DNA of 29,705 nt from Phoronis australis. Its lineage: Eukaryota; Phoronida; Phoronidae. How positions within the stretch are numbered: position 1 is the first letter of the stretch; every line of letters starts with the position of its first letter. The notes beneath the pieces are model-generated. The model did no database searches. It saw only the letters and a list, made by a program, of their open reading frames with translations, and was not told the DNA's origin. Made by a program: the position numbers and the translations under genes. The stretch covers positions 4,412-34,116 of the forward strand of contig NMRA01000941.1 of assembly GCA_002633005.1 (NCBI GenBank), written 5' to 3'. Positions 22,073 to 29,705 of the stretch are shown here, one piece after another.

Positions 22073-22555
22073 GTTTCACAACTAACTGACTTCTAAGTAG
22101 TTTTGAAATTTTGTTTAAACACAAAATAAAAAGATAACAACCCTAACCGGTTAGAAAAAAAAAACAAAACAAAACAAGTAGACAGGAGTATTAAAATAAA
22201 ATAATGAAAACAGGTACATGTATGAAACATATTTAAAACCAACGTTCCTATGGCAAGTGGTCCTTTGTCAAGATCACAGCAATTTTACTTTTTAGTCTTT
22301 TTGTAATACTTAAAGTGTACCAAGTTAAAACTACTCTCCACATTGCAGCCTTTAACTCTGTGCAAATGCCCAAGAAAAACAATTTCGTTGTAATAACAAC
22401 CACTATTGTTAAGAAAGTAGTGCTAGCTATAACCTTTCCACTAGGCTTAATCAGCTCAGATCTACATCAATACAAAGGGTGTGCTTAGTACACTGTAGGC
22501 ATCTTAAAAGTTGTCTAGGGCTTAGGGAATCAGAGCGGTGACGAGCGTTAGCGAG
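22073..22555. other. Sequence between the two R copies, no recognisable feature
   Basis: AT-rich, no coding signal. Confidence 0.4.
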
Positions 22556-22681
22556 AAATTCTCCGCATGATAATATTTCCGTTACCTTGGCTTGTTTATA
22601 AAAACTTAGCATGGGTTAAATTCCGCATGAATACAAATCAATTTCTACCTTTACAAAAGCTCTGGCATTTGAGAGACTTAA
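22556..22681 (+). repeat. Repeat R, copy 2, left part
   Basis: Matches copy 1 up to GAGAGACTTAA, where element K1 begins. The right part resumes at 27215. Confidence 0.8.
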
Positions 22682-24819
22682 AGGAGAAGGCAACCTTTTT
22701 TCATGTCCATTTTAGCAAAAATAAGATTCGTTGATTATCCCAGACATATTTTTCGGTTCATTACAGCTTTTTGGTAATTTAAACAATTACTCGTCCCTAG
22801 GCTCTACTTCGGAAGTGACAATTTAGGAGGCAAGAATGGGGCTATTCGGAAAATTCTCCTCGCAGTGTCGCTACTGTGCTAGTGGTGATTGAATTGCGCA
22901 TGCGTAGCTGTCTGCATGTAAACAGCTGGTAAAAACACAGATTGTCATCAAAATACGGCGTCGCGCAAAGCCTTATTATTGCTATTTTCCTTGGTGCAAG
23001 TCTTCGACAGGTGGTCACAAATTACCAAAAGACTTAGGTTACTACATTCGTGGAGCATTGAGGTCAAAAGGGTCAACCAACTGACAAAAAGTGTGTGGAT
23101 GCCGAAGCCCCAGCCTTTGGGAGACTACATAACTTAACTTGGTAAGTTTTTAGCAATCAAGTTTCTATCGACATCGTTCGGTGATGTTATCCTCACCAGT
23201 TACCCCCACTGAATAACGGGTTTATTGAATGGAACTAAGTGTTTCTTTTCGGAAACTCACCCAGGACGCGGATGCCGGGTAGGCTAGCAGCACATATTCA
23301 CATATTGTCCTCCAGGGGTGGGAATGCGCCCAATATAAGAGGTGTATGGTGCGTGACGCTCAGAAGTCAAGGATGACTTTTTCACAGCAGTTTCTCTTCA
23401 AAGCTATGCTACGTCCAATAAAATTCTCTAGACGAGTGAGTTTCCTTATTTTATGGCGGACTCCACCCCCAGGACTACAATATTAGTTACTGAATTAACA
23501 TGAATAAGCTATTCAGTAAACGTCATAACATTGCATTGGAATAAAAATTGACATCTAGAATGAATTTTACTTGTTGAGGTCAGATGCACATTTTAGGTGT
23601 CGTGAAAAATACACATTATTAAATCACTTTTAGCCTGTTTCACATAGTTTAATTCAGATCTTACATAAGACTTGGGTACAAAGATTATTATTTTCTACAT
23701 ACATTGTATAAACATGAAGATGAAACGTCAAGTATGTTCTGCCTTACTGAAGTAGTTTTGTCTTGTGTTTTCTTTATATTAATGACTATTCTGTTACAGG
23801 TGAGAGAAAACGACTGAAACCAGCAGACTGACCTTCTACTTTACTTTTGGACAAAGTGAAAAGCAATCCTTCAGCATTAACCTGAGAGAATTGAACATGA
23901 TTCAGAAATTTAGCCCTCGATATGTATGATTATGGACTCCATTGCGTGGGAAAATTACAATTGTTTTTAAAAATGTTGTTCCTTTACATACTTTCTTGCT
24001 TGTGGAACTTTCGTTGAGGACAAGTTAACACAAAACTTAAAATTGTTCAAAGGCCTTCTTAAGAAAGCTCTAAAATAATTACACACAAACAAATCAAATG
24101 CAAAGAAAGGGAATACTTCATTTTGATCGCTGCACATTTCTAGAGGTCAACAGGAAAACGACAATTCGCAAGCGTAATCGCTAATCATTTCAGCTTTAAA
24201 GAATAAGCACAACTGCACTGTGTGGGCTTTAAAACTAAGAAAATATTGTGGTTTCAATAATTAGTGACAAACTTGGCTGTTGATGAAAAATTTATTCGAT
24301 CATCAAAGTGTAACATTAACGAGCTTTCTACTGACAATAAGACAATCGATGCAGTCACTGAATGTCATTTCCCCATAATGTGTACAAAATTGAAAAGTTT
24401 TTACCATTAATATAAAGTTTTTCTTCTGAAAGGAAAAGTTAATGTCACTCAGTGAGAAAGGACAGGTATTTGTACCAGATGCTTTTGGTTTTCATTTCAC
24501 AGAGATCTACATGTAGTTTCAATAGCCTATAGAAGCGCTTGTAAAAAGGTCCAGTTTCGGCACGTGGCTTTCCTCCAGGTAACCTCATTCAGCCTCAATT
24601 AGATCATTGAAGGTAAACACAACAGCATATCACTTGACTCGTGTTGTGCCCAAAATCTGACCCTGAACTAGACCAGAGTGTCTTCTTTAGCTTCAATCTA
24701 GCATGTTTCTTCCAGGAAAGGAAGTAAGCTATTGTCCACACATGACTTATTGCCTACGAAAGGCCATCCCCACCAACGAGGCTGACTTGTATAGCAGTCA
24801 GATATAGTTCCTCTTCATA

Positions 24820-25052
24820 CATGCGCGCACCCAGCCTTCAATATGGGGGGGGGTTCAAATTCCTGACTTTTGTGGACCTTTTGGTAACAAAAAAAGCGGG
24901 CGGACTAGAAAAAAAAACGGAAGCACCAATGTGAATTGCGCGTTTGCGCATGTTTAATGCACTTATGCCAAATTTTCTCGGACTTTTTGTCTCTCTGAGG
25001 CGGACCTTTTGACCCACTTCGTTCGAGCCCCCTCCCCCTGGGTGCGCGCATG
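24820..25052. mobile_element. MITE with perfect 15-bp inverted termini
   Basis: CATGCGCGCACCCAG at 24820-24834 and its exact complement at 25038-25052. Just outside each end lies TCATA, a likely 5-bp target duplication. G- and C-rich runs sit inside each terminus. It is nested in K1. Confidence 0.8.
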
Positions 25053-25059
25053 TCATACA

Positions 25060-25345
25060 CAAACAACACGTTGTCTTATGGTAACACATTTCACCAGGGC
25101 CACTGACATGTACATTGTGCCATGCAGCACTAATGGTGTGTGGAAATGCTGTGGGAACAGAAAGGAGTAACAAAGCTTGTTCGTTGTCTCCGATGAAGAA
25201 AGTAGGCTTTAACAACAGATCTACACTGGATGGGAAGATCTTGCTGGTTAGCTGCAGTCAACTGCTTAAAACAATTTTTTGTCCATTCAGGGTAGATGCA
25301 GAAGCGATGCATATCTCCTCTGCGGCACGGTACAAACCCTCAAAC
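25060..25345 (-). pseudogene. Possible coding relic, unidentified
   Basis: Minus-strand frame FEGLYRAAEEICIASASTLNG, one TGA, then SVDLLLKPTFFIGDNEQAL and SGPGEMCYH, preceded by an acceptor-like TTGGTTTTTAG. It reads like real protein sequence but I do not recognise the family. It could be a piece of the K1 transposase or of another gene. Confidence 0.25.
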
Positions 25346-26109
25346 CTAAAAACCAAAGGTCACGTTACATTTGTAATAGCATATCTGAGTATTGGAATAC
25401 TTATATTAGATACTACTTAATTTTATATACCTCTATGTATATTAATTTCATTTACGAATTGTTTACAACCCAGATATAATGCTTTGCGGTTTCTGGGTTT
25501 GTTATTATTTCTGTTGTATTACTGCAGGTTCACTAGCTAGGCCTCTAGAAGTACTCACCAGTTAAAACACAGCTATTCAAGCTTCAGTAAAACCCAATCC
25601 AGGTGCCCATCCCTGGCATCGTGATTGCTTGCTGAAAGACTGCGAGCAGGATTCCCGCCAGCAGTTTAAATAAAACAAGCATCCGGGGAACCATAAAACT
25701 GACAAATCACAAGACACCACAGAAAGATAAAGGACGAATGATGTTGACGATTACAACATTTCTTTGCATGTTCTGTATATTCTTCAATAAATATATATCA
25801 CTTTAAACGTGAAAACAGACGTGATAGATTTTCATTTTAACGTGTAATAAATTTCCGGAAGACATAGGATAGGGAGTAAACAAATAGTCTAATGGCTATT
25901 TACGTACCCCTTTGCCATGGCATTTGGGCTTGGATTGTAATCTCCCTAACCAATATCGAGTTAAACATTCAGCATTCATTGATGTAACTGTCACTGATAA
26001 ACATGTTAGAAATCATTCCAAATAATAATACTGCTTTGATGTACGCCGGAAAACATCCCGATTGCTACGTCAAGTATCGTAACAAGCATCACAACAAACA
26101 AAGATTAAC

Positions 26110-26290
26110 CTGACTGGCGACTGCCGCGAAGTCGACATCGGCGAGTATCTCAGTTAACAGGCATCTGTAGAATAAACATGGAATAATCGTTCAAATAATC
26201 ACAAACCTTACCTTTGTATAAGGTCGTGCTTACTTTCTTTCATAGAAGCACCCTTTTTACGCAATCTCAGATTCAGTTGGCACGCCTACT
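26110..26290 (-). pseudogene. Possible two-exon SAP-like coding relic
   Basis: Minus strand: LRLRKKGASMKESKHDLIQ, donor AAG|GTAAGG (26211), a 47-nt intron ending TTTATTCTACAG, then CLLTEILADVDFAAVASQ (26164-26110) and CAG|GTTAAT. The phase is kept across the junction. GAS..ESKxDLIxR resembles SAP-type helices, but the match is short and the intron is very small. Confidence 0.25.
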
Positions 26291-26518
26291 TTAAGCCATT
26301 TCACCATGTATTTAAAGGGCTCGCGAAATCGAGGCTGTTAATCTATCACCACTAGTACACGCGCGCCCTCTAGTTAATGTAAATTTTTCGAATAGCCCCA
26401 TTTCGCGCCAATGTATTTTCATCATATAGTGACTGTGATAGCCACACCGAGTCAGTCATTCTCAATTTCGTTTGTGACAAGTTCGATCGTCATCGTTTGC
26501 TTTTGTTTACGAGTCAAC

Positions 26519-26629
26519 ATGCCACATTGCGTACCGGGATGTACCCATTATCGTCTCACACACAGAGGAACAACTGTCCTACTTGCCCGAGTGTACGACC
26601 CGCGACTCCCACTGGATAGTGACCAGTGA
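26519..26629 (+). pseudogene. Relic of a THAP N-terminus
   Basis: ATG opens MPHCVPGCTHYRLTH: the MPxxCxxxxC start typical of THAP domains, but the FRFP, Trp and C-x-x-HF parts are missing and a stop follows at 26627. A diverged inverted counterpart lies at about 26940-26990 on the minus strand, the other end of the inverted region. Confidence 0.45.
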
Positions 26630-26674
26630 GCACACAAGTACATCCCCGCTGTGTGACTCACTCGCCGCACACCT

Positions 26675-26731
26675 GGCGTGCGTTCAGTAACTCTAGGACT
26701 GGCCTACGCTAGGACCTAGCTAACGGGAGGC
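26675..26731 (+). mobile_element. MITE family M, copy C (57 bp, internally deleted)
   Basis: It has both outer ends (GGCGTGCGTTCAGTAA and TAACGGGAGGC) and ACGCTAGGACCTAGCT, but lacks the middle about 90 bp of copies A and B. Confidence 0.7.
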
Positions 26732-27214
26732 TGGCGCCTTCTAAATAGATCCAATGCTTTAGACAAGTCCACAATAAACTTATGGCAAAGTTTGGCTCAC
26801 CGATCTGTTAGTCATTGGAACTACGAACTGTCTTCTTCCCGGCGCTGGGTGTTGAACTGTGCCTGTATTCACTCCCACTACTACTGGGTAGCTCTCGCAG
26901 GGCTGCTTACAGGCTCTGGGTGATAATGACTGTACATCCCCGGGTACTGTACGCAGCATACGTTGACTGACTCGTAAACAAAAGCGACGGTCGAACTAAT
27001 CACAATGACTTAAGACATTCGACAGTTCGTCACAGTCAGACTATATGAAAAGAAATTGGAGCGAAATTCTTGCCTCCCAAAACGTCACTTGCGGAGGAGA
27101 GAACAAATAACAAATTACGAAAAGCTGTAATTAAGTGAAAAATGTGTGTGCGATAATCAACGAACCTTGTTTTATTATAAATGACAAGATTTAGTGACAA
27201 AGGTTGCCTTCGTC

Positions 27215-27388
27215 GTTTTGATAGAACAAGATATACGTACAGTAGGTCTAATTAGAAACCAATCTGTCTATACTTGATCGTCTGCTTCCACCGCCTCGGC
27301 TTGGCCTTTTAAAAATGTTTTGGACAAGTACAACTAATTTTTGGGTAACGTACGTTTGAGACTCTTGGCATGACATAAAGTAAAACCA
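27215..27388 (+). repeat. Repeat R, copy 2, right part
   Basis: GTTTTGATAGAACAAG to GACATAAAGTAAAA, continuing the alignment with copy 1 from 21881 exactly where the left part stopped. Confidence 0.8.
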
Positions 27389-27396
27389 CTGAGCTA

Positions 27397-27541
27397 GGCG
27401 TGTGTTCGGTAGACGCTAGGACCTAGCTGAAACCTAGTCAAAGTCACGTGTTCTCATTTAAAATACACGGCAATTTCTCACGTAATCTCGCGAAGTCTTG
27501 CTTTTTAGCGAGGTCCTAGCGTTACTGAGTGAACGGGAGGC
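27397..27541 (+). mobile_element. MITE family M, copy B (145 bp)
   Basis: Full-length partner of copy A: GGTAGACGCTAGGACCTAGC at the left, AGCGAGGTCCTAGCGTTACT at the right, and shared core AGTCAAAGTCACGTG. It sits just to the right of repeat R copy 2. Confidence 0.85.
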
Positions 27542-27856
27542 GGGACTCCGCCCCGGCATTGCCTGGCATTTTTCACTTGTTTGCGTTATTCCCGGTAGGA
27601 ATCGCTTTGAGCAGTGACTCCTATTGTTGGAAGTGTTAACTAAATTGCCATTATATTTTCCTCCCTAGGTTTTATTGACATAAAATGTCAAAAACTTCAG
27701 GATTTTGTGTCAACTATAGAGTATATTAATTAGAAAAACAGCATATGAACCATAGTTTTCGGTGATGCCAGTATAAATTTTTAGGAAATTAGTTTTGTTA
27801 TGATCAGGCAATCATTTGTTGTAACAGCCTTTTAATATGGGTCAATCATTACCAAA

Positions 27857-27913
27857 ATGGCTGACGCTGAAAAGGTGCTACTTGTTTGGAGTTTTATTTT
27901 GATACACAAAAAG
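27857..27913 (+). CDS. Possible first coding exon of an unidentified gene
   Basis: ACCAAAATGG is a strong start context. The frame MADAEKVLLVWSFILIHKK ends at AAAAAG|GTAAGG, a good donor, phase 0. A possible next exon after the acceptor GTTCGTGCAG (28114-28115) reads CEVNESVSISETKC to HCLVCGSTPLNKDSRLLAF and ends at TGA 28306-28308. Neither part has a domain I recognise. It could be a small host gene or the N-terminus of a transposase. Confidence 0.25.
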
Positions 27914-28726
27914 GTAAGGTTGAGGTTTTAGCATGTTACAGTTTATATATGAAGTGTCGCTATGTCAATTTTTGGTGACAGTTTGTCAGGTGTGTATACA
28001 ATGCTAATTCAGTGTGCGATACGGGGGTCTATGTTTTGCATTTGTTTACATCACCCACCGATTGCCCGTCTATCTTCTCTCTATGAATTTTACGAAATTT
28101 CCCCGAGTTCGTGCAGTGTGAAGTCAATGAGTCAGTTTCGATTTCAGAAACAAAGTGTACTTCACAAAACAATGTCAAAAATCAGAGCATCAGCTGCAAT
28201 GCTAGGATGGGTTTTGCCAAGTTGTCAAGATGGCAGATTGAGCACTGCCTGGTCTGCGGCAGTACACCACTTAACAAAGACAGTAGGCTACTAGCGTTTA
28301 GGCAATGACCATCGCCTCTGTTGGCCCGAAGCTTTTAGACTTGGTCAGCACAGCTGGCACAAACGGTAGTCATCCCATAGAGCCACTGTGCACCAGAAGC
28401 TTTTTGGAACACACTGACCAAACCATTAAGAGTCGTGTTTCTATGAAAATGTACCTTTTGAGTATAGAGGGACACCTGGAGCATTGATGTCTTTAACTGA
28501 ACTCCTCCAAGCTCGAACAAATACACCCAGTATCAACATTTTTGAAGTAGTCTTTCACTCCGTCAATGAAATTGAAGACTGAAAGCCATTATAGTCAATG
28601 TCACCCGTCTGCCAGCCATGCCAAGAGGTGGCAGCACAGATGAGGGACTATTCTACTTGAGCAGTAGCTACACTAATTTCTAGCAGAGACTAGTTGGTCC
28701 TCCAACAGTGTTAGTCAGGGCTCGAC
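27914..28726. other. Unassigned stretch downstream of the candidate exon
   Basis: Overlapping ORFs of 60-110 codons at 27962-28526 lack recognisable motifs. Confidence 0.35.
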
Positions 28727-28850
28727 ATAACGAGCTGCAGGTCGCATTTGCGACCTGAAATTTGGAAATGCGAGCTGAGATTTTTGTCAGCTCGTATCAA
28801 GTCGCAAAATGCGACCTGGAATTTCCAACGAATGCAAGCTGAGTTTTTAC
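28727..28850. mobile_element. hAT-like terminus with GGTCGCA hairpins
   Basis: CAGGGCTCGACATAACGAGC is followed by the perfect palindrome CAGGTCGCATTTGCGACCTG (28738-28757), repeats of GCGAGCTGA/GCAAGCTGA and a second GTCGCAAAATGCGACC. CAGGGCTCGA starts are usual for a common animal hAT-like MITE group. No opposite end is found. Confidence 0.5.
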
Positions 28851-29610
28851 ACGTCTCAACAGATACCTGGCAAATACAAAGCAGCTCTTGTTAATCCGAC
28901 CGTTATTTGGTTGTTGCCAAATCCAAGTTCAAAAGAACACTAACCGAGAACAGCCCTCCCGAAGACTTGTAGGCAAGTCGCGTGAACATGGGATATGCAG
29001 AATCGATCTTTGACGCGTTTCATTGGCTAACACTTTCGGCCACTTTTGTAAATTCCCGGATTTGCCGAAGAAAGTTTCGGGCCACTGCTTAACACGTGAT
29101 AAAACTTCACAAAACAACGATGTTTCTATTAATTCTTAAGCGATCAACTTACCAAACTTTATGGTGGACAAAAATGTTTATGTTTTCACATAAGATGTCC
29201 TTATTACATGTACCAAATATCCACAATATCCCTGATATCGCACTGCGGCACTGTTAGCGCGCAAGCGGTCCCGGCAGACAATCGTGACTTAGACTGAGAT
29301 GTGCTTCTCCTTTTTATCGTATTAAGACAGCCAAAGTGAAAATGACAACCTTATTAGTCGCCAAACGACGGTCACGTCTTTACTTTCAGTTGCCAAGAAA
29401 TTCTCAAACCCTTTACTTGTTTCTGGGGCTACGTGCGCGAAATATATATGATTTGTCTTTCACACGTTGTTGCCAACGTAAAGTGTAGGCCTACTCCAGT
29501 GATTCAAGTGCGTGAACTCACGCGTGCGCACCACTTCTAAGAACAGCGACTGTCCTAAATGAAAGAGTATACCGGCTTGGCTCTGGTTTATTTGAAAATG
29601 AACTCACATT
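28851..29610. other. No recognisable gene
   Basis: One 62-codon minus-strand ORF without motifs. TAGGCCTA occurs near 29487. Confidence 0.4.
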
Positions 29611-29619
29611 CCCAGCGGT

Positions 29620-29627
29620 TATAAAAG
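29620..29627 (+). promoter_or_regulatory. Candidate TATA box
   Basis: TATAAAAG in a locally GC-richer context near the right edge. A gene could start about 30 nt downstream, but no coding start is visible before the window ends. Chance occurrence is quite possible. Confidence 0.2.
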
Positions 29628-29705
29628 ACCCGATGTCCCGGGACCGATATAACCCAGAACTGACGTTTTCCTGTTCCGATGTTTCCCGAGGTCGATGTTC
29701 TGTAA

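Larger units (their letters stand above)
22682..27214. mobile_element. Kolobok/T2-like composite insertion (K1), about 4.5 kb
   Basis: It inserts at TTAA (22678-22681) within repeat R. Long diverged inverted ends of about 170 bp: the left AGAAGGCAACCTTT, TTCGTTGATTATC, ATTACAGCTTTT, GGAGGCAAGAAT all recur in order on the minus strand from 27214. The right edge has lost the expected CCTTTAA (it reads GCCTTCGTC|GTTTTG). Inside are a 233-bp MITE, a truncated MITE M copy, and partial inverted copies of the subterminal region around 26300-26600. No intact transposase is present. Confidence 0.75.

Overview
This is eukaryotic (metazoan) genomic DNA. It has a spliced gene with GT-AG introns, long AT-rich non-coding stretches, simple repeats, fragments of non-LTR retrotransposons, several families of short inverted-repeat transposons, and a 771-base assembly gap. 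Recurrent ACATGTAC and TAGGCCTA words and the mix of transposons suggest a marine invertebrate, perhaps a deuterostome such as an echinoderm or hemichordate. That placement is impression, not proof.

The one gene I can reconstruct completely is on the minus strand at 10709-3676. It is a riboflavin transporter of the SLC52A (RFVT) family. Five coding exons (10709-10488, 9923-9818, 7135-7007, 6246-5501, 3867-3676) join in frame to 464 codons plus TGA. Phases match at every junction and the length fits the family (about 445-470 residues). A non-coding 5' leader must lie upstream of the splice acceptor at 10763-10764; I could not place it. Introns of this gene hold a (TG/CG)n tract beside the first donor, a 45-copy AT repeat, and a short inverted-repeat transposon close to the last acceptor.

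Other regions, left to right. 1-395: 3' coding fragment of a non-LTR retrotransposon (minus). 782-1077: short inverted-repeat transposon. 2001-2900: degenerate tandem array of about 140-bp units with a three-unit (about 399-bp) higher-order period. 3315-3401: 33-bp tandem repeat. 11340-13845: broken LINE (minus) interrupted at a TTAA site by a Kolobok/T2-like element carrying a decayed THAP zinc finger. 14118-14720: diverged repeats around a TACGTACACTACA motif. 15591-15736: 29-bp minisatellite running into the gap (15737-16507). 19491-19786: duplicated CA-rich unit. 20441-20940: foldback structure whose arms are built of about 21-bp tandem units. 21736-27388: two copies of one repeat, the second split by a 4.5-kb Kolobok/T2-like insertion that itself contains nested transposons and possible coding relics. 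27397-27541: third copy of the transposon family also seen in the last SLC52A intron. 27857-27913: possible first exon of an unidentified plus-strand gene. The right end has a hAT-like terminus (28727) and a TATA box (29620) but no recognisable gene.

Apart from the transporter nothing forms a working pathway. The rest is best read as layered transposon history around one housekeeping-type gene.
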